Assembly: GCA_023101725.1 (NCBI GenBank)
Contig: JALJCO010010517.1
Location: forward strand, 124,001-188,000
DNA from: Atherinomorus stipes
Taxonomy: Eukaryota; Chordata; Actinopteri; Atheriniformes; Atherinidae
Direction: 5' to 3'
DNA: 64,000 bases
Part shown: positions 44,283 through 55,228 of the stretch, piece after piece
How the letters are laid out: each line of letters begins with the position of its first letter
How positions within the stretch are numbered: the first letter of the stretch is position 1
Made by a program: the position numbers and the translations under genes
Notes under the pieces: model-generated
The model's input: only the letters and a program-made list of their open reading frames with translations
Told to the model about the DNA's origin: nothing
Database searches by the model: none

Positions 44283-46206
44283 ATGACTGAGTGTGTGACA
44301 GATTACATAAACTTCTGTGTGGACAACATCATTCCAACAAGAACAGTGAGGTGCTTCCCCAATAACAAACCCTGGATCACCAGTGACCTGAAAAAGCTGC
44401 TGAACATCAAAAAGAAAGCTTTCAGGGATGGAGACAGGGAGTTACTGAAGACCACACAAAAACAACTGAAAACACAGACTAAGAAATGCAAGGAGGACGA
44501 CAGGAAGAAGTTGGAGAGCAGCTCCAGCAGAACAACGTGAGGGATGTGTGGTCAGGAATGAAGAAAATCACTGGCTTCAAGTTAAAGGGGGATCAGACTG
44601 ATGGAGGTCTGGACAGAGCTAAAGAACTGAACATGTTCTTCAATAGGTTCAGTTCCCCCCTGCCGACAACCCAACACACCACGCACCCTCCATGAGCCCA
44701 CAGCTTTCCTGTCCCACCTCCACTCTGTCACCCTGCACCTCAGTCATGGACCTGAACACAGCTTCATCTCCCTCCACATCAGGACATCCTGAGACCTTTT
44801 TTGCCTCCACCTCCAGCCTGACTGTCTCCTCTGACCAGGTCAAGAAACAACTGGAGAAACTGAACCGGAACAAGGCTGTAGGTCCAGATGGTGTCAGTCC
44901 CAGAGTTCTCAAGACCTGCTCAGAACAACTATGTCCGGTTCTCCAGCACCTTTTTAACACCAGCCTGAGACAGAACAGAGTTCCTGTGCTGTGGAAAACA
45001 TCCTGTCTTGTTCCAGTCCCTAAAAAACCTCAACCAGCTGAACCAAATGACTACAGACCAGTTGCTCTGACATCTCACATCATGAAAGTCCTGGAGAGAC
45101 TCTTACTGGCTCACCTCAACAAGCAAGTGAATACCTTTCAGGACCCATTACAGTTCGCATATCGTAATGGGCTTGGGGTTGAAGACGCCATCATCTTCTT
45201 GCTTCAGAGAGCCCACTCTCATCTGGACCAGTCAGGCAGCACTTTGAGGGTCATGTTCTTTGATTTTTCAAGTGCATTTAATACTATTCAGCCTGCTTTG
45301 CTATGTCAGAAGCTCCATAACTTCCAGGTGGATCCTCCACAACCACCTGGATTTACGACTACCTCACAAACAGACCACAGTTTGTGAGACTGAAAGGTTG
45401 TGTGTCTGAGATGGTGATCAGCAGCACTGGAGCACCACAAGGAACTGTACTCTCACCATTCCTCTTTACACTGTACACCTCAGACTTCCAGTACAACTCT
45501 GATCCTGTCATCTGCAGAAATACTCTGATGACTCTGCAGTTGTGGGGTGTATCAGTGATGGACAAGATGCCGAGTACAGGGAACTGGTCAGTCAGTTTGT
45601 GAAATGGTAACAATCAGCTCATCTTAAATACCAGCAAGACTAAAGAGATGATTGTTGACTTCAGGAGGAGCAAGAATAAGCAGCATAGTCCTATCTACAT
45701 CCTGGAAGAGGAGGTGGAGGTGGTGGAGAACTACAAATACCTGGAGTTCAGCTCGACAACAGACTCGACTGGAAATGCAACACTGACTACATCTACAAGA
45801 AAGGTCAGAGCAGACTCTACTTCTTAAGGAAGCTGAGATCATTCAACATCTGCACAAAGATGTTGCAGATCTTCTACAAGTCTGTTGTGGAAAGTGCAAT
45901 TAGCTTTGCAGCATCTGCTGGGGAAGCAGCATCAGAATCAGAGACTTGAAGAAACTAAACAAGCTGATCAAGAAAGCTGGTTCTGTGCTGGGGAGAACTC
46001 TGGAGCCGCTGGAGCTGATCGTTCAAAAAAGAATGCTGCACAAGCTGATGAAGATGATGGAGGACACTTCCCATCCTCTCCACAACACGGTGAAGAATCA
46101 ACAGAGTGTGTTCAGTGGGAGGCTGCGTCAGGTTCGCTGTAGGACGGAGAGATACAGGAATTCATTCCTGCCAGCAACCATCACCCTAAAGAACAAGACT
46201 GACTGA
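44283..46206 (+). pseudogene. Rex1-like reverse transcriptase, multiply broken
   Basis: Pieces in three frames. 44283-44540: linker with NKPWITSDLKKLL. 44692-45387: RNKAVGPDGVSPRVLK, RPVALTSHIMKVLERLL and motif A FFDFSSAFNT (about 45255-45284). 45384-45602: motif B STGAPQGTVLSPFLF, then the frame is lost within the catalytic box, where the codons for YSDD lie at 45521-45532 in the other frame. 45600-45840: the KTKEMIVDFRRSK and ENYKYL parts. 45946-46206: KLNKLIKKAGSVLG, HPLHNTV and RNSFLPATITLKNK, the terminus of the protein. At least four frameshifts make this non-functional. The family normally also has an APE endonuclease, of which only the last motif remains. Confidence 0.87.
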
Positions 46207-46295
46207 CTTTTTTGTTTATTAAAAAAAAAAAAAAAAAAAGAGTGAGCTTTTACAATACTGAATTTCCCTTCTGGGATGAATAAAGTATTTTTCAT

Positions 46296-46690
46296 TTTAT
46301 TTAATTTAAAACAGGCCTCTCTGGGCCCAGCTCAGAACCAGTAGCCTCCCTCTGATGGTGGATGTGGGAGGTATAAGGTCTCTGGGAGAGGAGGGCTCAC
46401 AGATGGCTATCTCTCTGCTCTTTACCGTCCTCTGGACTTTGGTTGTTTTTCCCTTAACAGAGAGGGACGAACCTTCTGCTCACGTCACCCGTTGGTTTCT
46501 GAAGAGCTGAAAGTAAAGCCGGGTGGGCGTGTCCCACCGTCGCCATCTTGTCGTGTCACTCCCGGAAAATACTAAAATGGGCAAAGTGCGGCCTCTGGGC
46601 GAATGATTGACAGCTGAGGTATTCTGGGCTAAACGCTAACCGAGCTAAGTGGAAACTAACAAGAGCTAACGAAGATTATCCTCCTGAGCG
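46296..46690. other. Non-coding flank of the SINE
   Basis: Sequence such as GGGCGTGTCCCACCGTCGCC and GATTGACAGCTGAGG, with its continuation at 48330-48500 (CTGTCAATCAAAAGG, GACACGCCCC), suggests that the SINE sits within another, older inverted-repeat element. Inverted GATTGACAG and GGGCGTGTC words on the two sides support this, but outer ends are not defined. Confidence 0.4.
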
Positions 46691-46792
46691 GCGGAGTGGG
46701 TAGCCTAGTGGTAATGTGGTGGGCTTTGGCGCGGAGGACCCGGGTTCGAGCCCCTGCCACGTCACCGAGGTAAACCACTGTGGACCCCTGAG

Positions 46793-48176
46793 TAGGGGGT
46801 CCTACTCAGGGGTAGGAGTACCAACTTTCGATACCTGCGAATCGGTACCGGTACCAAACGGTACCAGTTTTCGGTACTTTTATGTGTGTTTATATGGCAA
46901 TAACAGATTCATTTCTCATTCTCAACATAGAATTTTTTTATAATATATTAAAGCAAAATCCAGCTGTTTCTCTATGATGTCAGAGGGTCTGGTAACAGGG
47001 AAACTTAATGGCAAGGCAAGTTTTTTTATACAGCACATTTCATGTAGCCTACAGGAAAATTCAAAGTGCTTTAGATAAACCATAAGCATTGCAGCGGGGT
47101 GTAAAAGAGAAAATGATTAAGAACAAAAAAGTACAATTTTGATTTTAAAATGATAAAAATGTAAAATATTTACGATTAAAAAGAGAGCATAGAGCCGTGC
47201 AGATTTGAACTTTAGAGTAAAATCTATGTGTGAATGCAGCTGAGAACAGGTGGGTCTTTAACCTGGATTTAAACAAACTAAGTGTTTCAGCTGATCTGAG
47301 ACTTTCTGGGAGTTTTGTTCCAGACAAAATAATAATAATGACAGAATAATTTAATGAGAAAAAAGATGGAATATTCTCCGACACTAAACTGATTTTGTGG
47401 CGGCGTTTTGCGCAGGTCTGGAGGCTGTAATCCTGCTGCAGGGATCAGGTTACTAACTTTATGCAGACAGTTTCTGCCGTGCTGGTTAAACCAACAAGCT
47501 GTTTCAGAGACGCAGACTCTTATTTATCAGATATAAGTATGGTGGCTGGTGCACTCGCGTGCGGAAACTCCGCTGTGATGAGGAGTTTAATAAAGATGTG
47601 GGACGCGACAGAGGGAGGGAGGGAGGGAGAGACGTGACCTGTGCGTCGCTCCAGAACTGGTTTACTGTCTTGGTTGATGGTAAACTCAGTAAATATTCAC
47701 ATCGTATTAAGTTCTTGAACGGCAGTTTGTGAACCTGCTGGTTATTATCTGCCCCCGATTACAACTGTTCAGCCGCCGAGGCGCTGACGGACTTCTCCCT
47801 CTTTTTTTCTGCGGGCTGCGGATGACGCGACGGGAACGGAATTGTGAAAAGAATATTGTATTTAATCTGCTGCTTCCTCAGATCAGACGTGTTCCCGCCG
47901 CTGGCATCACAAATAATGCAGCGAACTTGATGTTTTAGAGAAGTGAAGCAGGAAAGCTTCTGACTGAACATGCGGCCGCTGCTGCTGATGTCATGCTGCG
48001 ATGCAACGTTCACGTGCGGCACAGAAATCACAAACTCTTCCACTACCTCACATTAAAAAGGATGCATTTAGGTACCGAAACATGGTACCGTTTGATTTTA
48101 CGTGAATCGGTACCCGGTAGTACCGACGGAGTTCGGTAGGTACCAATAAAAGTACCGATTTCGGTACCCATCCCTA
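46793..48176. mobile_element. hAT element with perfect 8-bp duplication, inside the SINE
   Basis: CCCCTGAG adjoins both ends (46785-46792 and 48177-48184). Termini: TAGGGGGT on the left and, inverted, TAGGGATGGGTACCGAAATC on the right; after about 25 bp the left side shows the matching GTACC words. Subterminal regions are dense in GGTACC/CGGTAC motifs. The 1384-bp interior includes a LINE 3' fragment and a GGGA repeat (47620-47631). No transposase frame is visible. Confidence 0.87.
47005..47400 (-). mobile_element. LINE 3' end inside the hAT element
   Basis: The minus strand carries TKLPESLRSAETLSLFKSRL and KTHLFSAAF (in the 47384-47145 frame), the usual final motif of L2-group fish LINEs, followed by the 3' end ATGTGCTGTATAAAAAAACT (antisense 47019-47037) and GCCTTGCC. 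Only the last 400 bp exist. It was carried into the SINE by the hAT element or inserted into it later. Confidence 0.7.
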
Positions 48177-48588
48177 CCCCTGAGCAAGGTCCTTAACCCC
48201 CACCAACTGCTCCCTGTGCGCTTTAAGTAGCAGCCCACTGCTCTCTGGTACTTACTGTACAGAGATGGTGAAATGCAGAGCCCGAATTTCCCCTCTGGGA
48301 TCTTAACAGTATATATATAAAAAAGACATGTTTGGACTTGCTGTTATCTGCTAAAAACCACCATGTTGCTGCTCTGCTGCAGCAAACAAGGAGCTAACTG
48401 CTAGCCACCGGCCAGCAGGCCACCTTCTGGTCTGCCGCCTGTCAATCAAAAGGACACGCCCCTAATTATGTGTAACTTCAAGCTTAAATAACATCTAAAC
48501 GGATGAGTTATAAAAAAATTTTACCCCCGTCACAGTTGACATGAAGGTGAAGTTGACCTATTAAATCTAAAATGATGTTTGAACCAGG

Positions 48589-48822
48589 CTGTAAACATGT
48601 TTATTTCAGCTGTAAACATGTTTTTTCTGCTGTAAACATGTTTATTCCTGCTCTAAACATATACATTCCTACAGTAAACGTGTTTATTTCTGCTGTAAAC
48701 ATGTTTATTCCTGCTCTAAACATATACATTCCTACTGTAAACGTGTTTATTTCTGTCGTAAACATGTTTATTTCTTCTGTAAACATGTTTATTTCTTCTG
48801 TAAACATGTTTATTTCTGCTGT
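48589..48822. repeat. 21-bp minisatellite of forkhead-type palindromes
   Basis: Eleven tandem units based on CTGTAAACATGTTTATTTCTG. Seven units keep GTAAACA exactly; two have GTAAACG and two CTAAACA. GTAAACATGTTTAT is a palindromic pair of forkhead core sites. Units 3-5 and 6-8 form a 63-bp higher-order repeat. Because 21 is divisible by 3 all frames stay open, which explains the repetitive frames on both strands (48572-48838 plus; 48807-48601 and 48934-48716 minus). Confidence 0.95.
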
Positions 48823-49819
48823 GAAGTTGATCTTTTGAACATGGTATGGGGATTTCCAGTGTTTGGAACCCCATAGCGGATGAAGGGAGAACTACAAATA
48901 TTGACTTCTTCCGGGTAGCTTCATAGTTGGCCACTGGACGTTGCCGTTTGGTTTCAATAGTGTTTACAAAAAGAAATGGGGAAATCTCCAGACTCCACCT
49001 TTAAGCCTGGACGCCGGCAGAAATGCTGCGTAGGTGTGAAGTACTGCTGGATGACTGGGTTGCTGACGATAAAAAGATTCTATTATCCTGGGTAAATTAA
49101 GCTTTAGTCTGTGTTTCTGCATTCACTGCTTCATTATCAGTGAGTCTCGTTCAGATCCAACCTGACCTTATGTCAGAACACGTCACAGTTACAGAGGAAT
49201 ACTACATTGTCATAGAAAAGGCTGAAAAGTGACTTGTGTCCGTCCCGAGACTCCGAAGCAGGAAGACCAGCGTCAGACCCATCCCACTCAACTTTTTTCA
49301 CTGGTTTAACCAGTTCAATCTACCAGAAAAAGGGTAAAAACAAAAGCTGTACAAAGAAGACGTAGAATTCAACAACACCTATCTGATGGCATGAATTTCT
49401 CCTGTTTTATCACAGTAACAGAGAAGACTGAATTTAGTTGAAGCCAAACATATGGATGTTGGTGTGAAAAGTGTGAACGGTGTGGAAGAGGAGCAGAGTT
49501 TTCCCTGGAGAACCCTCAGACCATCTCACCTACGAACAGAGCAGGAAGAACTGAGTTGCTTGTTGTTGCTGAGGAAACACTCGCCACTGAAGCTACAGTA
49601 TTATCCCGTACACTGCAGCCCCGCAGTCAGCCTGGCTTGGCTCAGGATCATCGTAGTATTGAGCATTAGTCGTCACACAGCAGCATCAGTGAGCAGCAGC
49701 TTGTGTGTGATCATACAGCTGAAGCTGCAGCTCAGATGACGTCTGTCATTTACCACAGAACCAGTCCTCTCTACCAACAACTCTGCTTCTCATTGGTGTT
49801 AGCGCTCAGGTTGGCCGAT
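48823..49819. other. Non-coding, nothing firmly recognised
   Basis: 48840-49005 (CTCCAGACTCCACCTTTAAG end) may be a fragment of an inverted-repeat element. The rest is single-copy-like. The 95-codon frame at 49452-49739 has no domain. Confidence 0.35.
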
Positions 49820-50149
49820 TTAAAGGTGCACCGCGTGACTTCTGACTCAAACATCAGCGTAATGTCAGTAATAACAGATGATTTCTGGGGTCAGTAAACA
49901 GAACTGACACATGTGGGGGCTCTGAGGGGGCTGCCCTCCTCTAAAACCAGACATGGTCATTTCCAGGAGCGGATCCGTCTCTCATTGGAACATGTGACCT
50001 GGAGCGCTTTGCTTCATGGCTCCATGACACCATTAGCAGCTGCAAACACAATTCCAGAACACGGACAGAGACGGTTCCACAGCGACAGCTGTGAGGAAGT
50101 TACAGGTTTAGCGCCCCCGGTGGTCAAAAGTTAAACGGTGTCCCTTTAA
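49820..50149. mobile_element. TTAA element, AGGTGCACCGCGTGAC end
   Basis: 330 bp with TTAA at both ends (49820-49823 and 50146-50149). Left AGGTGCACCGCGTGACTTCTG; inverted right AGGGACACCGTTTAACTTTT. The contained words GCGCCCCCGGTGG and GGTCATTTCCAGGAGC are typical of short fish MITEs. No coding capacity. Confidence 0.65.
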
Positions 50150-50490
50150 GTTAAGATCCAGAACTGAATGTCTGACAGGGATGTGCCGGTTTCTGGCTAT
50201 TTAAAAGTCGCGGTATGAACACCGTCACATTTCCCGTCATACCTGGTGTATGACCTCTGTCCTGAAGGGGCAGAGGTCCTGAGGAAGCGTGCAGGTCCGG
50301 TGGTCCTGAACTTGTGTGCAGGTGTAGTAAGATGCTGGATAAAGTGATCCGATCAGCTGCATGTACATGACGGACAGATTTAATACCATCATGAGGATTT
50401 GGACATCAATGCCTGCTAGTTCTGAAGAAGACGGGCGCTCTGTCTTTATGTTTTACCTTTTGACTGTTGAACTGCTCAACAATCCTCAAA
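50150..50490. other. Non-coding, nothing recognised
   Basis: Contains TGACAGGGATGTGCCGGTTT and CGGTATGAACACCGTCA, perhaps one end of another hAT-like repeat, not delimited. Confidence 0.3.
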
Positions 50491-51346
50491 CCAAGGTTAT
50501 TAGTTTCAGTTTTTATTTAGTTTTGACTTTTTGTTTTTCAATTCAGTTAGTTTTAGTTAGTTTTCTGAGCAGCTTTGCTAGTTTTTATTAGTTCTTTTGT
50601 TTGGAAAATGCTCAGTTTTAGTTTAGCTTTTATTATTTCAGTGTTAATTTTAGTTTTTTTGTTTTGTTCTGTAGTAACTTATAGATATTTGTCTAGTGTG
50701 ACATTTAAAATCACCAGAAAGTAATATATAATAAAAATCCAAGAAGACACAACCTTAAAAATGTATTCAGAGGACACATGAACGGCCAGCAAATACAACA
50801 GCAGCAACCCGAAGTACAAAATGCTGCTTCTGAGGCTGGTTGCTAGTGTGCTGGATAAAAACCAACATAGCCAAAGACCCACATGAACATACCATAAACC
50901 CTTTCATGAGACAGGTTACAGGGCTTAGTGGAAGCAGGTGGTGACACGGTCATGATCGAAGAAATCCCAAACAGGACTGCTGCTTTCTCCCAACTTTCGC
51001 ACCAGCCAACACTAAGCCAGATCCAGGCAAACTGTCAGCATGCGACTTCACGGACCGTTAAGTGCCGTACCGAGCAGACGGTTGGAGTAAAACCAGTAGA
51101 TTTGAAGAAAATAGATGAAATGGAAATAGATTTCATATCAACCCAAAAGGCTGATGTATGAGATAAGTTTACGAGAACTAAAACTAAGGATGTTTGTTGC
51201 AGTAGCTTTAGTTGGTTTTGTAAAGACACAATATAGTTTATCGTTTTTCAAAAAACTGTTTATTTTTATTTCAGTTAACGAAAATGTTTTTTCAATTTTA
51301 GTTTTTGTTTTTTTTTTAAATTAGTTTTAGTTAACTATAATAACTA
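50491..51346. mobile_element. hAT-like element, AAGGTTATTA end, TTTTAGTTAG-rich
   Basis: The left end CCAAGGTTATTAGTTTCAG and inverted right end GTTATTATAGTTAACTAAAA bound a segment whose subterminal parts are made of TTTTAGTT words. This layout is very common in fish genomes. Inside are unique sequences with a 77-codon frame (50928-51161) without a domain. Confidence 0.6.
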
Positions 51347-51512
51347 AAAAATCCTGGGTTAAAATCGACCCAGCTCGGGTTGTTTTTAACAACCATTTCA
51401 GCTCCACATTCAGATGCTCGGCTCAGAATCTGCTGGAAACATCATGAACATGGATCCATCCTGCCTTAGATCAGGGCTTCAGGCTGCTGCTGGTGGAGTG
51501 GTGGGGGGGAGG

Positions 51513-51547
51513 GTGTGTGTGTGTGTGTGTGTGTGTGTGGGGGGGGG
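51513..51547. repeat. GT microsatellite plus G run
   Basis: GT13 followed by nine G; potential Z-DNA and G-quadruplex junction. Confidence 0.93.
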
Positions 51548-52054
51548 TTCTTGGCCCACTTTGGGCCGCTTAGTACCAACATAGTACTTAATAAAGTGAC
51601 TGGTGTGTGCATACTTCCACAGTGAAATGATTACTCATATAAAAGCATGATAATCTCATGGCTTCTATATAACACAATGATATTATTCCACGTCATGGCA
51701 ACTCACAACAAACTTGTCTTTTACCAGTTTAAGCTGCTGAACATAAAACAACCAAAAGGAGAAATATAAAGCGAGGACTTGAGGCTTCCCATCTTAATCC
51801 AGGTGAAATCCCAAACAGGCTTAGAGCTGATATCCTTCTCCTCCAGCTCCTGGTCAGTTTTACCAGCCAGCTGTTCTGAGCTGAACCCTGCGGGCTGCAC
51901 AGTTGCTGCTGGCTGCCACCTACACAGAAAACACGTGCAAACATAGCCATCTGAAGCCATAACAGTCTCCTGTGAGTCTTTCCTAGTTTAGCTTGTTGCT
52001 AAAACCATTTTGCCTTGTGGAAGTCTGGACTTCACAAACCCTTGAAAGGATTGT

Positions 52055-52250
52055 TACGCCCGCAAACGTATTAAAAATATGCAGCTTTTAATGTAAAAAT
52101 CCTGCAAATGTAATACATTTCCCACAAATGTAATAGCCGCTGCCTACTACAAACATAATAGCAATTTCCCACATGTGTAATAACTATTACGTTTGCAGAT
52201 TTATTACGTTTGTGGGAAAGTTTATAACATCCCGCAAATGTAATGATGCA
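52055..52250. repeat. Array of CCCACAAATGTAATA-type words
   Basis: At least eight variants of CCCGCAAATGTAAT, CCCACAAATGTAATA or the reverse complement ATTACGTTTGTGGGA occur within 200 bp in both orientations. This is the degenerate, foldback-capable body of an unclassified interspersed repeat. Confidence 0.7.
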
Positions 52251-52345
52251 ATAAATAATGGTGTTGTGTTTGTTGTTTGATTGTTGCTGCCTGTTGTTTC
52301 CTACTGACCCCCCCCCCCTCCCGCAAAGCTTGCTCATTTTCATCG

Positions 52346-52369
52346 CTCTCTCTCTCTCTCTCTCTCTCC
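52346..52369. repeat. CT microsatellite
   Basis: An uninterrupted CT run of about 11 units. Confidence 0.95.
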
Positions 52370-53180
52370 CTCTTGCGTCACTGTCTGCAGTAAATTGAAT
52401 GGAATTAATAAACCTATTTTGGCCTTTTTAGACTGGTGTGTGTACAAATGATCAATAAATTCAGTTTTCTTCCTTTTTTAAAAAATAAATTTTCACAGGA
52501 TTTTTTTTTTAATTAAGCTATCCACAATTTATGTCATCTCTCTCACCACTTCCTCTGGACTACAGTGGTCACCATGACAACGACAAAGCAGCAACGATAA
52601 GTTACCAGGTTGTTGCCATCTACTGACCTAAACTATAGCAACACCTCCCCTAAATACACGCATTTCACGCAGGCTGCGCGGGGCCTCAGGTTACCAGGAG
52701 AACTTCAATTTGATGGTTCATTGTAAGGATAAAAAAAATCTAAAACGTATTACATCTTGGCACCAATATAGGTGCGTTCCCATGGAAAACTGATAAGAGT
52801 GATGTCTGGAGTCCACAAACTGTTGTTTGGGTGGGTTTAATTTAGTTTGTAGTGATCATGGTACCATGTTATCATGGTATACTGTTGTGGAGGTCAGGGA
52901 ACTGTTTTCATTGAAATGATGTTACACAAATCTCCATCAGAGTTATTAATTCCTGTTAGCTTAAATCTTGGCTTATCTCTGACCTGTCTCTCACCCCTCT
53001 CTCCCTCTCGTCATCTGTCATCCTGCTCTCATCACTTAATCGCACATTCCTCTGAAGCTTTTAGGGCCAGTGGATTTTCTGTCTTTCTGTCTGGATTGTT
53101 TGTTTCTGTCAGAACATTATTTCTTGGCTACTTAACAGATTGCTCTGTTCTTTGTATTTTATGGTGGAAAGAAAGAAAGA
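52370..53180. other. Non-coding, nothing recognised
   Basis: A GATCATGGTACCATG-type palindromic stretch lies at 52855-52881. The 129-codon frame at 52874-53263 runs into the minisatellite and has no recognised domain. Confidence 0.35.
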
Positions 53181-53655
53181 AAGAATCTCCCATTCCACCT
53201 CACAATGAGAATCTGCCGTTCCACCAAATCACTATAAGAATTTCTCGTTCCACCACATTATAATAAGAATTTCCAGTTCCATGAGAATCTCCTATTATAC
53301 CTCATCATGATGAGAATCTCCCATTCCACCACATCATGATGAGAATCTCCCACCTCATCATGATGAGAATCTCCCATTCCACCACATCATGATGAGAATC
53401 TCCCGTTCCACCTCATCATGATGAGAATGTCAAGTTTCACCACATAAAAATGAGAATCTACAGCTCCCCCTGATTATGATGAGAATCTCCCGTTCCACCA
53501 CATCTCAATGAAAAACTCTCCAGTTCCACGAGAATCTCCTGTAACACCTCATGACGATGAGAATCTCCCGTTCCACCACATCATAATTAGAATCTCTTGT
53601 TCCACCTCATCATGAGAATTTCTCGTTCCACATCATCCCGATGAGAATCTTGTTC
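53181..53655. repeat. 29-bp minisatellite, GAGAATCTCCCATTCCACCA unit
   Basis: About 17 degenerate units of GAGAATCTCCCATTCCACCA plus CATCATGAT, with length variants of 20-30 bp. GAAAGAAAGAAAGA precedes it (53168-53181). Central units are most homogeneous and the edges most diverged, as expected for unequal exchange. Confidence 0.93.
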
Positions 53656-53893
53656 TTGTAAATTCTGTGTTTGCTCATGACCCTTTCAGACGTTTATGTC
53701 TTAACATGTGTGATCTTAGCTGTTTTCCTGTCAGCGTCGTAGTTTTACTGAAACTCTCTGCTGATGGTTAAAGTCGTCTTTTTTAGCCTTGGCAGAGGAC
53801 AGAGAGGTGGATCTCTGCATAGAGCTGCTGATTCTTGGCCACATTTTGAAGCAAACAGCATTAATCACTTTAACACAAGCCTTTTATCACTAC

Positions 53894-53913
53894 GTGTGTG
53901 TGTGTGTGTGTGT
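53894..53913. repeat. GT microsatellite
   Basis: An uninterrupted GT run of 10 units. Confidence 0.95.
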
Positions 53914-54041
53914 AAAAGGTGTGTGTGTCTGTTATGTGTCTCATGATTACTCATGTTCACTCTTAAGCTGACTCTATATGTAGCTTCACTGACAATAGCA
54001 GCGGTGACTGTGTACACACATACAACTGTGTTTAGGGATGT

Positions 54042-54066
54042 TTGTGTGTGTGTGTGTGTGTGTGTG
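54042..54066. repeat. GT microsatellite
   Basis: An uninterrupted GT run of 12 units followed by GGGG. Confidence 0.95.
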
Positions 54067-55228
54067 GGGGAGTGGATTTGGCCCCCTCACCTTTGTGATT
54101 GTGACTTTATTAAAGGTGTTTGTTGTGTCAGATGGCTGAGACACAGAAGAAGCTAAAATGGAAAGCTCATAATCTGCATATTATACACATCATGTGTCAA
54201 AATATAGAAGAGTGATTTATGTGACAATCCCAACCCATGACATTCTGATGCTTTATGGTATCAAAACCTAATGATAAAATATCATTTATCATGTGCGCGG
54301 CATAAAATCCCAGTGAGCTTGTAGCCAAACGCTGCTGAATGGAGGATTTGCTTGTTTATCTGTCTGTTCTTTCATCCCAGGGAACATTGTAAAAATACCC
54401 AGTTCAACATTTAAGCCAAAACCCAATCTAGAAAGAAGGTAATGACTTTCTTCTTGCACCTTATAAACCGTTATAATCCCATTTATAAGAGAATGAAATG
54501 ATTATTTCACTCTTCAGTTATTTAAAAATGTGGACAAATTTTACCCAGTTGAGAAGTTTTCAAAAATAAAAAACATAAGACGAACATCTAAAGTAAATCT
54601 GCAGTTTCTGTCTTTCACCTCTGTTAAAGTAATTTCATGTAAGTTATTTAAATCAAGGTTGTTTAAATATTGTTCTCATTGACCAAATTAATTGCATGAA
54701 AAAATGCAAATGTGGATTTTGATGCAATGAAAATTACACTTAGAGCTGGTGGAGAGGCAAAGAGATGGAAATGTTTGTATAATATGATCAATTAATGATT
54801 ATTTCAGACTTAGTTATAAAACAATTCGGTCTTATTTCAAAAGTCCTGCTGGTAGGCCTCGGCTTGAGGACTCCCCACATCCCCACAATGAAAGGAGTTT
54901 GGCCCCATTCCAATTCGTATTTTCACCCCTACCCTTAGCCCTTCCCCTGAATTATTGCCCTGAGAAATGGGACAATCCTTCAAAATCCTCATGCATCACC
55001 AACAGTCGTCTGTGGCGCAGTAAACTGACATCACGGTTGTTCCTGGAAGAGTTGGCAGTGTCGTCTGCAGCAGCAATAATCTCCCTTTCCTGGGTGATTG
55101 GATTATTTTTTCAACTCTGAGCCTAAAAGTGTAAAAATGAAAGTATAGGAACTAAAACTTAACGTTACAAAACTAGCTATTTTTTTTCACATTTGTAATA
55201 AAACTGTCTGTAATACGCTGAAGCGACC
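54067..55228. other. Non-coding; a possible hAT end near 54895-54970
   Basis: CCATTCCAATTCGTATTTTC followed by ACCCCTACCC resembles the end at 61985-62080 (GGTCAATTCCAATTCCTATC), a layout found in fish hAT-like repeats. The rest is AT-rich single-copy-like sequence. Confidence 0.35.

Larger units (their letters stand above)
43255..46295 (+). mobile_element. Rex1-like (CR1/L2 group) LINE, 5'-truncated and split
   Basis: The plus-strand copy begins at the last endonuclease motif (DHNLVLLTSTYKP, 43269-43308), continues to 43416, is interrupted by an 841-bp probable LTR, and resumes at 44258 through RT and a short 3' UTR with A19 (46219-46237). It ends in GAATTTCCCTTCTGGGATGA and ATAAAGTATTTTT near 46295. 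The DFSSAFNT and GQSRLYFLRKLR regions correspond to the conserved sites used for amplifying Rex1 in fish, recalled from the literature. It has several frameshifts. Confidence 0.85.
46695..48318 (+). mobile_element. tRNA-derived SINE, split by a hAT element
   Basis: The head has an A-box-like TAGCCTAGTGGTAATGTGG (46701-46719) and B box GGTTCGAGCCC (46743-46753), RNA polymerase III promoter elements. The body reads to CCCCTGAG at 46792, then resumes at 48177 with CCCCTGAGCAAGGTCCTTAA, and ends CGAATTTCCCCTCTGGGATC near 48302. Without the insert it is about 240 bp. Its tail is nearly the same as that of the Rex1-like LINE ending at 46295, as expected for a SINE mobilised by that LINE group. It is not a functional tRNA gene. 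Confidence 0.85.

Noticed and set aside
46701..46753. Functional tRNA gene
   Set aside because: A and B boxes are present but the cloverleaf cannot be completed and a SINE body follows.
48572..48838. Repetitive protein gene (88 codons, with antisense partners)
   Set aside because: The frames come from a 21-bp tandem repeat that cannot generate stops; no upstream signals.
53181..53655. CRISPR-like array
   Set aside because: The 29-bp periodicity is a degenerate minisatellite; there are no unique spacers and no cas genes.
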